The notes: generated from the sequence alone by a model not told the origin. A DNA stretch of 64,000 bases from Lewinella sp. IMCC34183 (GCF_003390915.1 NZ_QMEM01000012.1:45483-109482); one strand, 5' to 3'; positions 18,086 through 27,224 are shown, counted from the first letter of the stretch. A program made the numbers and translations.

Positions 18086-19080
18086 AGTCGGTTAAGTTTT
18101 ACGCGCAGGAGGCGGGAGTTGTTCGTGAGGTAAAGCCAGGCTTCGTCGGGAGAGAGGGTAACGTTTGACACCGGGCCCTCACTCCGGATCTTGCTGATCA
18201 CCCGGCCGTCGGGGCGCAGCACCCACACGCCCCCCGGGGAGGTGGCGAAAAGTGTTCCGTCGCCGGCCACCGTCAGCCCGTCCGGGTATCCCGGTTCGGT
18301 GGCCACCAGGTCGGTACCGTCGATGAGCACCCGGGGCTCTCCGAGCGTGAAGTCGGCGGACAGGGGCGTAGCGGTCACGATCGGCCGCTCGCCGTCGGAG
18401 TTCGCCAGGTAAAGCGTACGTCCGTCGGGGCTCAGGCCGATGCCGTTGGGGCGGCTATAGTCGCTCGTCAGCAGCGTCACCCGACCGCGGGGGTCCACGC
18501 GGAACACGCCGCTAAAGCCCATTTCCCCGACTTCCCGCGAAGGCAGGCCGTAGGGCGGGTCGGTGAACAGGACAGAGCCGTCGGCGGCCACCACCAGGTC
18601 GTTGGGGCTGTTGAAGCGTTTGCCGTTGTACCGCTCGGCCAGCGCCGTGTAGATGGGCGCGGGGGCATCCAGGGGGGCGTCCATGCGGGCTATACGCCGG
18701 CTGCCGTGCTGGGCCAGCAGGAGGCGGTCCTGTGCGTCAAGGGCGAGTCCGTTGCTGCCCGGCTCGCTGCTGTAGTCGTCGGGGGCGTCGCCGGAATTGG
18801 TGAGCCAGAGCGTGCTGCCGCTGCCCGTCCACCGCAGGACCACATTATTAGGTACGTCACTGCACACTACGGTACCGTCGGGCAGCACCAGCGGGCCTTC
18901 GGACCACTGCATACCACCGAAGAGTTCTTCCGCCACCGGCGTCCGGCCGAAGAGGCGGCGCGTAGCCGGTCCGTCGATCGCCTCGATCCGGACGGGTCCG
19001 GCGGCGGTCACGGGAGCTGGGGTGCGCGAGACGCCACAGGCGGCCAGCAAGACCAGCAGGAGGGGAAGGAATCGCACCAT
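18082..19080 (-). CDS. SMP-30/gluconolactonase-like lipoprotein
   Basis: The ATG at 19080 gives a 332-residue lipoprotein with lipobox LLAAC (Cys about residue 15); a longer frame upstream lacks a signal. The rest is a six-bladed beta-propeller of the SMP-30/gluconolactonase/LRE type: WSEGPLVLPDGTVVCSDVPNN, NSPNDLVVAADGSVLFTDPPYG, RPNGIGLSPDGRTLY and YPDGLTVAGDGTLFAT. These hold the metal-binding Glu, Asn and Asp positions. It probably hydrolyses sugar lactones outside the cytoplasm. A perfect TAATTTTG box lies five bases before the ATG. First gene of the unit with UPF0158 and the acyltransferase. Confidence 0.88.
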   Translation of the reverse strand: MVRFLPLLLVLLAACGVSRTPAPVTAAGPVRIEAIDGPATRRLFGRTPVAEELFGGMQWSEGPLVLPDGTVVCSDVPNNVVLRWTGSGSTLWLTNSGDAPDDYSSEPGSNGLALDAQDRLLLAQHGSRRIARMDAPLDAPAPIYTALAERYNGKRFNSPNDLVVAADGSVLFTDPPYGLPSREVGEMGFSGVFRVDPRGRVTLLTSDYSRPNGIGLSPDGRTLYLANSDGERPIVTATPLSADFTLGEPRVLIDGTDLVATEPGYPDGLTVAGDGTLFATSPGGVWVLRPDGRVISKIRSEGPVSNVTLSPDEAWLYLTNNSRLLRVKLNRL

Positions 19081-19085
19081 GGCCG

Positions 19086-19093
19086 CAAAATTA
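19086..19093 (-). promoter_or_regulatory. -7 promoter box of the SMP-30-like gene
   Basis: Read on the minus strand this is TAATTTTG, an exact TAnnTTTG match, five bases before the ATG at 19080. It supports that start codon and a near-leaderless transcript. Confidence 0.55.
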
Positions 19094-19237
19094 GGGAAAA
19101 TATGCGCGGGCACGCAGGTGCAGGGACTGCTAAAACGGTTAACGTGGCTGGCCGGTGGGATTGGGGGGCCTACGGCGGGTCGACGTGGCAAATTTAGACT
19201 TATACTTACGGTCCGTTCATCGGGTACTTACTGTTAT

Positions 19238-19253
19238 GCCACCCTTTGGTGGC
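19238..19253. promoter_or_regulatory. hairpin in the symporter 5' leader
   Basis: GCCACC-CTTT-GGTGGC forms a perfect 6-bp stem with a four-base loop, 21 bases before the symporter ATG at 19275. It may be an attenuator-like or operator element. The 194-base gap 19081-19274 holds nothing else recognisable apart from the divergent promoter box at 19086. Confidence 0.4.
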
Positions 19254-19274
19254 GTTTACGTCGATCAGCACATC

Positions 19275-21077
19275 ATGAATTCATTTGCCCTTTCAACGCT
19301 TGACCTGGTGGTCATGGCCGTCTACGCCGTCTTCATCATTGGCTACGGCCTGTATTCCGCTAAGGCCCAGAGTTCCGAAGAGTACTTTTTGGCCGGACGT
19401 GACATGACCTGGCCGATCGTCGGTATCTCACTATTCGCCGCCAACATCTCGTCCTCGACGCTGGTGGGACTAGCCGGCGACGCGGCGAAGACCAACACCC
19501 AGGTCTTCAACTACGAATGGCTGGCCTCGGTGGTGCTGGTGTTCTTCGCGATCTTCTTTTTGCCTTTCTACCTGAGCTCCAAGGTGTACACCATGCCCGA
19601 GTTCCTGGAACGCCGCTACGATGCCCGCTCCCGCTTCTACTTCAGTTTTGTGACGATCATCGGCAACGTACTCATCGATACCGCGGCGGGGCTATATGTG
19701 GGCACCGTAGTGCTGAAGCTGCTTTTCCCCGATCTGTCCACCTTCGCCATTGTCACCATCCTGGCCCTGGCGGCCGCGGCCTATACCGTCCCGGGCGGAC
19801 TCAATTCGGTCATCCAGACGGAAGTCATTCAGGCCATCCTGCTGGTCATCGGTAGTTGCCTGATCACCTATTACGCCTTCGAGCAGGTGGGTGGCTGGAG
19901 CGAAATGATTGCCCAGTTAAATGCCCTTGGAGCGGCGGGAGAACTGCCCAACGTGAACGACATTGACCACGTGGCGTCGGGGGTGACCGACGGCGGCAGC
20001 GCTTCGGGCATTCCGCTCGGCGAGCGGGTATACGGCACCGAATACTACACTCCGCAAAACGCCGAGGAAGTACTCAGCCTGGTCCGGCCGGCCAACGACC
20101 GCTTCATGCCCTGGACGGGGCTGCTGCTCGGTGCGCCTATCCTGGGCTTCTACTTCTGGGCCAATAACCAGTTCATGGTACAGCGGGTACTGGGCGCCAA
20201 GGACCTGAACCACGGCCGCTGGGGGGCGCTGTTCGCCGGCCTGCTCAAGTTACCGGTGCTCTTCATCATGGTGCTGCCGGGCACGCTGGCCATCCTGCTG
20301 TTTCGCGACTTCGATATCGCCACCCTCAACTACCAGTTGCCGGACGCGACGATCTGCCAGAATCTGGTGGACTGCCCCAACGCTACCTATCCGCTCCTCC
20401 TCTTTACCCTCCTGCCCACCGGCGTACTCGGCCTGGTGCTCGCCGGACTGCTGGCGGCCATGATGTCCTCGGTCAGCGCCACCTTCAACTCGGCCTCCAC
20501 GCTCATCACCATGGACTTCGCGGTCAAAATGAAGCACGACCTGACGAGCAAGCAACTGGTACGTATCGGTCAGATCTCCACGCTGGTTCTCGTGGTGCTG
20601 GCTTGCCTGTGGGCGCCGCAGATCGAGAAGGCCGCCTCGCTGTGGGAGTACCTGCAGATCGTGCTCAGCTTCATTGCCCCGCCGGTAGCCGCCGCCTTCA
20701 TCGTCGGTATGTTCGACCAGCGGGCCAACGGCGACGGGGCCTTTTACAGCCTCATTTTCGGGGCCGTGGTATCGGTGGTGTACGTGGTCCTTTCCGTGCT
20801 GGTGGCGCGCGGGTCCCTGGAGCCCAACGGCTTTCTGGAGATGCACTTCCTGCACCGCACCTTCTTCCTGTTTGCCGCCTGTGCGGTCCTTAACGTGGTC
20901 ATCAGTCGCTTCACGGCGCCGCCCCCGGCCGACAAGATTGCCAACTACACCTGGAACAATGGCATCATTGCCGCCGAAACCGAAGCCCTGCGCGGGGTGG
21001 CCTGGTACAAGAATTACCGTTACCAGGCGATCATTTTACTCGCGCTCACCTTAGTACTGGTAGTTTGGTTCTGGTAA
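19275..21077 (+). CDS. sodium:solute symporter (SSS family)
   Basis: The ATG at 19275 gives a 600-residue inner-membrane protein with about 14 hydrophobic helices and the vSGLT/SSS signatures: EEYFLAGRDMTWPIVGISLFAANISSSTLVGLAGDA at the start (Na+ site helix TM1), YTVPGGLNSVIQTEVIQ, and GLLAAMMSSVSATFNSASTLITMDF (TM8, sodium-coordinating serines). It imports a solute, probably a sugar or sugar-like compound, with Na+. A long insertion around residues 225-270 carries extra polar sequence. It ends about 48 bases before ppk2, suggesting co-transcription with the cassette downstream. Confidence 0.92.
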   Translation: MNSFALSTLDLVVMAVYAVFIIGYGLYSAKAQSSEEYFLAGRDMTWPIVGISLFAANISSSTLVGLAGDAAKTNTQVFNYEWLASVVLVFFAIFFLPFYLSSKVYTMPEFLERRYDARSRFYFSFVTIIGNVLIDTAAGLYVGTVVLKLLFPDLSTFAIVTILALAAAAYTVPGGLNSVIQTEVIQAILLVIGSCLITYYAFEQVGGWSEMIAQLNALGAAGELPNVNDIDHVASGVTDGGSASGIPLGERVYGTEYYTPQNAEEVLSLVRPANDRFMPWTGLLLGAPILGFYFWANNQFMVQRVLGAKDLNHGRWGALFAGLLKLPVLFIMVLPGTLAILLFRDFDIATLNYQLPDATICQNLVDCPNATYPLLLFTLLPTGVLGLVLAGLLAAMMSSVSATFNSASTLITMDFAVKMKHDLTSKQLVRIGQISTLVLVVLACLWAPQIEKAASLWEYLQIVLSFIAPPVAAAFIVGMFDQRANGDGAFYSLIFGAVVSVVYVVLSVLVARGSLEPNGFLEMHFLHRTFFLFAACAVLNVVISRFTAPPPADKIANYTWNNGIIAAETEALRGVAWYKNYRYQAIILLALTLVLVVWFW

Positions 21078-21124
21078 CCATCACCGCACCCGCGCTCCGC
21101 CGCCTCACCTCAACTACCAACCCC

Positions 21125-21895
21125 ATGTCCACCTCCTCCCTGATCGATCTGAGTACTTACCCCACACGTTCCCCGGACGACCTCGACAAATCGGACGCCC
21201 GGAAAGAGACCGCCAAGCGTGTCGCCCGCATCGGCGAACTGCACCAGCAACTGATCGCGGAAAAGGAGCACGCCGTACTCATCGTACTGCAGGGGATGGA
21301 CGCCAGCGGCAAGGACGGCGCCATGCGTAACGTGTTCGCCGACTGCCCGGCCTACGGACTGCGGACCCACGCCTTCGGCAAACCTACCGAGGAAGAGTTC
21401 GACCACGACTTCCTGTGGCGGGTCCATCCGCACGTGCCGGCCAAGGGGGAAATGGTCATCTTCAACCGCAGCCACTACGAGGACGTACTCATCCAGCGCG
21501 TCCACGGCTGGATCACCGAAGAGCAGGTGGACCGCCGCATCGACAGCATCAATGCCTTCGAGCACCTGCTGCAGTACGACAACAGCACCCTGATCCTGAA
21601 ATTCTACCTCCACATCAGCAAGGAGCAGCAACGGGAGGAACTGATGGAGCGCGTGGAAGAGCCGGAGAAATTCTACAAGCACAAGGACGGCGACTGGCGC
21701 GAGCGTGAGCACTGGGATGCGTACCGCTCGGCGTACGAAGACGTAATCGCCCGCAGCGAGATACCCTGGCACATCGTCGGGACCGACCAGCGGTGGTACC
21801 GCAACTACCTGATGTCGGACATCATCGTGCAGGCACTGGAAGGACTGAAAATGGAGTGGCCTCCGCTGGTAACCAATCGGGAGTGGAAGGTATAA
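21125..21895 (+). CDS. ppk2: polyphosphate kinase 2
   Basis: The ATG at 21125 gives a single-domain 256-residue PPK2. The Walker A loop GMDASGKDG lies at residues 57-65 (Lys63), and the Walker B/lid region holds FNRSHYEDVLIQRVH. The closing segment DWREREHWDAYRSAYED and IVGTDQRWYRNYL is typical of the PPK2 nucleotide phosphotransferases, which move phosphate between polyphosphate and AMP, ADP or GDP. Direction and nucleotide preference cannot be decided from motifs alone. It is followed six bases later by the peptidoglycan-binding gene. Confidence 0.93.
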   Translation: MSTSSLIDLSTYPTRSPDDLDKSDARKETAKRVARIGELHQQLIAEKEHAVLIVLQGMDASGKDGAMRNVFADCPAYGLRTHAFGKPTEEEFDHDFLWRVHPHVPAKGEMVIFNRSHYEDVLIQRVHGWITEEQVDRRIDSINAFEHLLQYDNSTLILKFYLHISKEQQREELMERVEEPEKFYKHKDGDWREREHWDAYRSAYEDVIARSEIPWHIVGTDQRWYRNYLMSDIIVQALEGLKMEWPPLVTNREWKV

Positions 21896-21901
21896 ACGGG
21901 T

Positions 21902-23119
21902 ATGGAAAAGTTGCTGCGACTCGGTCGGGTCGACGAGGACATAAATTACTCACCGGAAGAGCGTCGGGCCTTTCTGGAGCTCTACCATCACCGCTACATC
22001 CAGCGGGAGGGGAGAGAAAAATTCCGTGACGACATCCGGGGCCGCTGGTACGACTGGGAGCCGATCCCCGGACAGCGGGTCCGGGCGCTGACGCAGCAGC
22101 TGCAGGCGGCGGGCTTCATGCCCCACGCCGAGCACGGAGGCGTCTACGGATACGCTACCCAGGCCGCGGTGCGCCTGTTCCAGGAATACGTGCGTACCAT
22201 TGGTGATCCGGAGCGCCACGCGCGCCGCGATCCCCCGAGCTGGCCGGACGGGGTAGTGGGCGACGATACCCGCTACTACCTCGAACGCTGGGCGGAAACG
22301 GGGCAGCGCTGCCGCTGGGCCCGGAACGAGGAAAGCGCCGACTACCGCCGCTGGATAAACTGGCTTAATGCGGCCACCCGGCACTACCGTGAGCAGCCTA
22401 CCCCCGCGATGCAGGAACTGGCCGGTCGTAGCCATCGGGGAGACAGCCTGCTGCCGGAAGAATGGTCATTCGATACCGATGAGCCCCACCTGATCGGCAT
22501 CCGCCGGCGGCGCGCGGCTGCCACGGGCGACCGGCCGAACGACGATCTCTTCGTGCTGCTCATTCAGGGCCTGAGCTTTTACTTTTGGGGTTCAACCGAT
22601 CCCCGCAAGACCGATGGCAGCAACCTTTCGGTCATCGCGGGGCAGCACCTGTACCGCTTCAACTGGCACAAATTGCAGGAATCACAGGTGGACCGCCTGC
22701 ACAAGGGCGCGCGGCCGGCCGGTGAAGGCGTGATGACGCAAACGGAGGGTGGGGCCCTGGCGGAACCAAAAAAAACATTCAACATCCACTGGAGTGGGGT
22801 AGGAGGAAACAACTGGAGCGCTGGCTGCCAGGTAATCAGCGGTCGCAGCTACCTGAACGACGAAGGTGAGCGGATCGACTGCGGCGAGTTTGCCGCCGTC
22901 AAGTACGCCGACCGCGGCACGGTGGGCCCGGCAGGTGCCCGGCTCACCATGGGGGCCTACTGCGTGCTCAGCGATTTGCTGTTCTGCTACACCCGGCCGC
23001 CGGTACCGGGCGAAAAACCTACCTTCCGGTACACCCTATTCGAAGAAAATTCATTCGCTGCCGTACCGGGCATCCCGGTGGACGAGATCGGGGAGCGACT
23101 CCGTCGCCTATGTGACTGA
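21902..23119 (+). CDS. peptidoglycan-binding protein with YkuD-like motif
   Basis: A 405-residue protein with no signal peptide. Residues about 57-130 resemble a PG_binding_1 domain (RVRALTQQLQAAGF, VYGYATQAAVRLFQ, DGVVGDDTRYYLERW). Residues about 195-375 form a separate beta-rich domain with NDDLFVLLIQGLSFYFWGSTDP, the repeated aromatic YRFNWHK, and NIHWSGVGGNNWSAGCQVI. His296 and Cys309 in that last stretch resemble the H...SxGC catalytic pair of YkuD-type L,D-transpeptidases, with a shorter spacing than usual. A cell-wall-active enzyme is inferred. It begins six bases after ppk2 and leads a three-gene run. Confidence 0.7.
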   Translation: MEKLLRLGRVDEDINYSPEERRAFLELYHHRYIQREGREKFRDDIRGRWYDWEPIPGQRVRALTQQLQAAGFMPHAEHGGVYGYATQAAVRLFQEYVRTIGDPERHARRDPPSWPDGVVGDDTRYYLERWAETGQRCRWARNEESADYRRWINWLNAATRHYREQPTPAMQELAGRSHRGDSLLPEEWSFDTDEPHLIGIRRRRAAATGDRPNDDLFVLLIQGLSFYFWGSTDPRKTDGSNLSVIAGQHLYRFNWHKLQESQVDRLHKGARPAGEGVMTQTEGGALAEPKKTFNIHWSGVGGNNWSAGCQVISGRSYLNDEGERIDCGEFAAVKYADRGTVGPAGARLTMGAYCVLSDLLFCYTRPPVPGEKPTFRYTLFEENSFAAVPGIPVDEIGERLRRLCD

Positions 23120-23152
23120 GCGGCAGCATTCATTCACTCTACCTTCCGTACC

Positions 23153-23575
23153 ATGCCATCCAATAAGGACAAGAACGCCGAACCAACCCCAGAGACCTAC
23201 GACAACCTCGCTGCCCAGCCGGCCGAGAACAACGTCCAAACGTACATAAAGGACCTGTTGACGCTCGACGTTGTGACCCTTACCGGCAACGTCGACCTCG
23301 CGGTCACCGGAGCCAACGGTGAGCGGCTGCGGCTGGGAAGACTCTACAACCGCATCGAGGAGATGTATATGGCCGAGGACTCGCAGGTGCGGGTACTGGC
23401 CATCACCCATGTGGAACTGGACAAGGACTCGGTAACCTACATCAAGGAGGGCCTCAGCACTCAGGACGAGAAGCTGCTGACCTACCACCTGGAAACAGTA
23501 CGGGCGGCCAGTGAGGCCCGGGCGGCCATGGCCGCCGGGGTCGGCCGCCTGCTGAACCTGAGCAAGCCCGCCTAG
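23153..23575 (+). CDS. hypothetical protein in the PG-binding cassette
   Basis: A 140-residue soluble, mildly acidic protein without signal peptide or membrane segment. The first 30 residues look disordered. The middle has alternating beta and alpha character (LTLDVVTLTGNVDLAVTGANGERLRLGRLYNRIEEMY), and the C-terminus is a long Ala-rich helix (EARAAMAAGVGRLL). No family is recognised. Its stop codon TAG shares a base with the GTG start of the next gene, which points to translational coupling and a shared function. Confidence 0.65.
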   Translation: MPSNKDKNAEPTPETYDNLAAQPAENNVQTYIKDLLTLDVVTLTGNVDLAVTGANGERLRLGRLYNRIEEMYMAEDSQVRVLAITHVELDKDSVTYIKEGLSTQDEKLLTYHLETVRAASEARAAMAAGVGRLLNLSKPA

Positions 23576-25356
23576 TGGACCCGCGGGCGTTCACGGAGGC
23601 TTGCAAGCGTCTGGGGTCGGGAGAATTCGACCCGGAAACCGTCGAGCAGTTGCGAATCGTCGTGGAGGAGCGCATGCCCGTGCGCTATGCTGTGCCGTTT
23701 CCCCCGGACGTGCAGGCTACCTTTTACCGGAGCGGCAGCAACACCCGCACCCGCCGCGGCCAGTGGCACGAGTTGGTACAGCACCTCACCGACCTTACCT
23801 ACCTGACGGCGGACGAGTTTCAGCAGTGGCACCAGGCCCGCGCTGCCGACCTGCCGCCGACCGGCGAACTGATGGACCGCGTGCTGGCCGCACTCGGAGC
23901 CTTTGTCGCCGAGGATGCGTTCGCCCCGCTGCACCGCGGCTGCCCGTATCCGGCCGCCGGCCGACAGGCGCGGCTGGACTGGGCGGAGGAATACCTGACT
24001 CCCGCGGTGGACCGGCTGTCCACCTTTACGTCCTTCGACGGCGAACTGGCCGTGAATGCCGGCTACCGGCTTGGCGACCGAAGCGTGTACGGCCGGTCGA
24101 TGGCCTTTCGTATGTACACGCTCTTCACCTACGTCTACGCGGATCAACACCGCCGTGACGTCTACCTGGACGAGTCCGACCGCCCACTCATCATCAAACT
24201 CAACCGACTCTTGGCCCGCGACCGGTCCGGTCTCGACGAAGGACTTCAGGGGCTGCTGCTGAACGCCGGGGCCTTGCTCGAGGCATTTTGGCGGGCGCGA
24301 CTGCCCACCGGGACCGACGGGGAGAATACCTACATCCTTTACCGTATTACGGGTCCCCCCAGTCCGGACAGCCTGGCCCTGGAGGAAGCGCTCAGGACAG
24401 AGCTGGCCAACCGGCGACAGTTGCGTGAACTACCGGAAATCCTGGAGTATACGGGTGGCAACGACTTCGCCCGCCGGCTGTTGCAACTGACCCTCTGGCG
24501 CATCGGCTACTACGACGGTGCCCTGGACAGTGACTTCGGACCCCGTACCCACGAGGCGCTGCTGCGCTTCCTGGAGCAGGAGAGCGAGGGAGGGCGTAGG
24601 CGCAAGATTGCCAAAATTCTGGTGCGCAGGGAAGGCGAGGGTGCCTACGCGGTAAAGCTGCGACCGCTGGGCAAGCGACTCCGCGATTACGCCCCTCCGG
24701 ACAAGCAGGAGGCGAGAAACCTGGAAGACGACATATGGAAGCGAATTGCCGAAGCCCGACAGATCGATACCGTAGACCAGACATTCGCCGAGCGGCAACA
24801 AGAAGCTACGGAAGCGTACGGGGCTCCGCAACGGCACCCCTTCCGCCGAGTTTATTTTGCCGTCGGCAGTCTGCTGCGGGCGGCGCTGCGCGGGATCGCG
24901 CGAATCATCGACTGGATCCGGCGGGCGGTGAGCTTCACCCTGGGCGCCATCTTTGACTTCATCAAGCTGGTGGCCAAGCGGCTCCGCGAGGGCGTGGGGT
25001 TATTTTTTACGGGAATGCGCTTTTTCGCCAATTTTTTTCTCGGGCGGCCTGTCGTAACGCCGGAGCCCGGGTCAACACCGGTGACCGTTGCGGCGCTGAC
25101 CCGGTTCGGCCTGGACTTTGACACGGTAAACTACGTGGCCGACTCCGCGGGGGCGGAAGCGGTCAGGGACCACGGCAGGCTGCTACGCCGGCTGGCGGCG
25201 GGTGCCGAATTCTTCCTGACCGTCGCCATCACCGTGGTGCGGGCGGCCGCGGCCTGGGGCACCCCGCTGGGGTGGATCCACCTGGGCGTGCTGATCGCCC
25301 GCTGGGTGCTGGACATGTTGCGGTCGCCGCAGGGGGCGAAGGTTTCCCTTGCCTAG
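23575..25356 (+). CDS. large protein with PG-binding domain and amphipathic helices
   Basis: A 593-residue protein from a GTG start overlapping the previous stop (TAGTG). Residues 296-336 (DFARRLLQLTLWRIGYYDGALDSDFGPRTHEALLRFLEQE, split as two strand/helix parts) fit a PG_binding_1 domain. Residues about 430-490 form long amphipathic or hydrophobic helices rich in Arg and Phe, and about 545-580 contain hydrophobic helices. The N-terminal 290 residues match nothing recognised. No signal peptide. The combination suggests a membrane- and wall-interacting protein, possibly exported by a dedicated route or acting with the two genes upstream. It shares CTAG with the convergent accD stop. Confidence 0.65.
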   Translation: MDPRAFTEACKRLGSGEFDPETVEQLRIVVEERMPVRYAVPFPPDVQATFYRSGSNTRTRRGQWHELVQHLTDLTYLTADEFQQWHQARAADLPPTGELMDRVLAALGAFVAEDAFAPLHRGCPYPAAGRQARLDWAEEYLTPAVDRLSTFTSFDGELAVNAGYRLGDRSVYGRSMAFRMYTLFTYVYADQHRRDVYLDESDRPLIIKLNRLLARDRSGLDEGLQGLLLNAGALLEAFWRARLPTGTDGENTYILYRITGPPSPDSLALEEALRTELANRRQLRELPEILEYTGGNDFARRLLQLTLWRIGYYDGALDSDFGPRTHEALLRFLEQESEGGRRRKIAKILVRREGEGAYAVKLRPLGKRLRDYAPPDKQEARNLEDDIWKRIAEARQIDTVDQTFAERQQEATEAYGAPQRHPFRRVYFAVGSLLRAALRGIARIIDWIRRAVSFTLGAIFDFIKLVAKRLREGVGLFFTGMRFFANFFLGRPVVTPEPGSTPVTVAALTRFGLDFDTVNYVADSAGAEAVRDHGRLLRRLAAGAEFFLTVAITVVRAAAAWGTPLGWIHLGVLIARWVLDMLRSPQGAKVSLA

Positions 25357-26210
25357 TCGGTGCGTCGTGCCGATTCGAACAGGTGCAGCAGGTCGCCCAT
25401 GCGCTCGACGAGATCGGCGCGGTCGACGATAAAGTCGAGAAAGCCGTGCTCGAGGAGGAACTCGGAGGTCTGGAAACCTTCGGGTAGTTCCTTCTTGATG
25501 GTTTCCTTGACCACACGGGGGCCGGCGAAGGCGATCAGCGCCTCGGGTTCGGCAATGTTGATGTCACCGAGCATGGCGTAGCTGGCCGTGACGCCCCCCG
25601 TGGTGGGGTCGGTCATTAGGCTGAAGTAGGGGACACCGGCGCGGGCGAGCTGGCTGAGCTTGGCGCTAGTCTTGGCCATCTGCATGAGGCTGAAAGCGGC
25701 CTCCATCATCCGGGCGCCGCCGGTCTTGCTGATGATCATGAGCGGGGTGCGGGTCTTGCGGGCCTCGTCGATCGCGAAGGCGATCTTTTCGCCCACTACG
25801 CTTCCCATACTGCCGCCGATGAAGGAGAAATCCATGCAAGCGACCAGCAGCGGGCGGCGGTTAAGTTTGCCGCGTGCGACGCGGATGGCATCGCTGAGCC
25901 CGGTCTTCTTTTTTGCCGCCTTGAGGCGGTCCTTATAGGACTTCAGGTCCTTGAACTGCAGCAAGTCCACGGCCTCCATGTCCGCCTCGTACTCTTCATA
26001 GTTGCCGTCGAAGAGGAGGTCGAAGTACTCCTGGGAGCCGATCCGCTCGTGGTAATTGCAACTGGGGCACTTGTGAAAATTTTCCCGCAGTTCCTTGCGG
26101 GTAACGGTTTCGCTACAGCGCGGGCACTTGTACCAGAGCCCTTCGGGCGCTTCTTTCTTATTGCGCGTGGCGGTCTGGATACCGTCCTTGAGTCGTTTGA
26201 ACCATCCCAT
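25353..26210 (-). CDS. accD: acetyl-CoA carboxylase carboxyltransferase beta subunit
   Basis: The ATG at 26210 (MGWFKRLKDG) gives 285 residues, the usual AccD length. The N-terminal zinc ribbon has Cys29, Cys32, Cys48 and Cys51. The carboxyltransferase core shows GGSMGSVVGEKI, SKTGGARMMEA and MTDPTTGGVTASYAMLGD. With AccA it transfers the carboxyl group from biotin to acetyl-CoA, the committed step of fatty-acid synthesis. accA, accB and accC are not nearby. A perfect TACCTTTG box sits six bases before the ATG. Confidence 0.97.
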   Translation of the reverse strand: MGWFKRLKDGIQTATRNKKEAPEGLWYKCPRCSETVTRKELRENFHKCPSCNYHERIGSQEYFDLLFDGNYEEYEADMEAVDLLQFKDLKSYKDRLKAAKKKTGLSDAIRVARGKLNRRPLLVACMDFSFIGGSMGSVVGEKIAFAIDEARKTRTPLMIISKTGGARMMEAAFSLMQMAKTSAKLSQLARAGVPYFSLMTDPTTGGVTASYAMLGDINIAEPEALIAFAGPRVVKETIKKELPEGFQTSEFLLEHGFLDFIVDRADLVERMGDLLHLFESARRTD

Positions 26211-26216
26211 AGGCCG

Positions 26217-26224
26217 CAAAGGTA
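26217..26224 (-). promoter_or_regulatory. accD -7 promoter box
   Basis: On the minus strand the sequence is TACCTTTG, an exact TAnnTTTG match, six bases before the accD ATG. It lies between accD and the end of the DMT transporter gene and supports the chosen start. Confidence 0.6.
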
Positions 26225-26232
26225 CAGTACGC

Positions 26233-26679
26233 TCAATTACTCCGCAGCATCACCACCCCGCCGATAATCGCGGTGACTCCGGCGACCCGCCACCAGTTGA
26301 TGCTGTGCTGGGGAATCCCGAGCAGTCCGAAGTGGTCGATGACCAGGCTGATCGTCATCTGCCCCGCCACGGTAAGCGCGATGGTTACCCCTACGCCGAG
26401 GCGGGGGGCGAGCACGATGATGGCGAACACGTAAAAGCCGCCCAGTATACCGCCCACCCAGTAGTACCAGGGGAGTTCGAACGCGCGCCGCAGGTTACCC
26501 AGCGGTACGCCGGAAACGAGGCAGTAGATAAACAGGGCGATGCTGCCGGCGACGAAGGAGATCAGGGCGCCGTACACGGGACTACTCACCGCTTTCCCAA
26601 TGGCGCTGTTGAGCCCGGCCTGAATCGCCAGCATGGCGCCTGCGGCTATCGCCAGCAAAAAAAGGAGGAATTGCTGCAT
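26233..26679 (-). CDS. DMT family transporter (YdcZ/DUF606 type)
   Basis: The ATG at 26679 gives 148 residues, the standard length of the small five-helix YdcZ (DUF606) half-transporters of the drug/metabolite superfamily. Typical stretches are AGAMLAIQAGLNSAIGKAVSSP, GGILGGFYVFAIIVLAPRLGVG and TVAGQMTISLVIDHFGLLG. Such proteins often work as homo- or hetero-dimers; no paired second half is present. Substrate unknown. It is divergent from the 165-residue hypothetical gene. Confidence 0.88.
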   Translation of the reverse strand: MQQFLLFLLAIAAGAMLAIQAGLNSAIGKAVSSPVYGALISFVAGSIALFIYCLVSGVPLGNLRRAFELPWYYWVGGILGGFYVFAIIVLAPRLGVGVTIALTVAGQMTISLVIDHFGLLGIPQHSINWWRVAGVTAIIGGVVMLRSN

Positions 26680-26698
26680 GGGCTTGGTAGGTAGGCTG

Positions 26699-26706
26699 TA
26701 TGTTTG
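26699..26706 (+). promoter_or_regulatory. -7 promoter box of the 165-residue gene
   Basis: TATGTTTG matches TAnnTTTG exactly and lies 20 bases before the ATG at 26727, within the divergent gap. Confidence 0.5.
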
Positions 26707-26726
26707 TCGGCCCAAAGTAGATAGTA

Positions 26727-27224
26727 ATGCTGAGAGAGTTTAACCAACTGAACGACGAAGAACGCCAACTCATGTTTGACGCGATACCCCTCATCGTGAT
26801 CCTCGTGGGGGCCGCCGATAACGTACTCGACGAGGTAGAGCTCACCGAGGCACAGCGCCTGGCCGACATCCGCAGCTACAACAACCGCGGCCGCCTCAAC
26901 GCCTTCTACGAAATCATCGACGAGGGACTGTCCGAGCGCATCCGCCAGCTCTACAACGGCATGCAGAACGGCGTACAGCAGCGTGAGAAGTACATCATCG
27001 GGGAACTGAGCAAGCTCAACACGATTCTGCCCAAGCTGCGCGAGCCCTACGGCTACCTTTACTACCACAACTTCCGCACCTTCGCCCGCCACATCGCCGA
27101 GGCCCACGGTGGCTTTCTGCGCTTCATTACCATCGGACCGAAGGAGGCCAAGGTAGTCGACCTGCCGATGATTAAGCCCGTCGCCAAGCCCCCCGAAGAG
27201 GAATACCCTAACCTGCTCGGCTAG
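26727..27224 (+). CDS. conserved-looking hypothetical protein
   Basis: A 165-residue soluble, helical protein without a signal peptide. The order of features (LNDEERQLMFDAIPLIVILVGAADNVLD, then EVELTEAQRLADIRSY) resembles tellurite-resistance TerB-like helical proteins, with acidic residues in the helix turn, but the match is weak. The last 25 residues are Pro/Lys-rich. It has its own promoter box and stands between two transporters on different strands, so context gives no role. The even codon quality suggests a real gene. Confidence 0.65.
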   Translation: MLREFNQLNDEERQLMFDAIPLIVILVGAADNVLDEVELTEAQRLADIRSYNNRGRLNAFYEIIDEGLSERIRQLYNGMQNGVQQREKYIIGELSKLNTILPKLREPYGYLYYHNFRTFARHIAEAHGGFLRFITIGPKEAKVVDLPMIKPVAKPPEEEYPNLLG

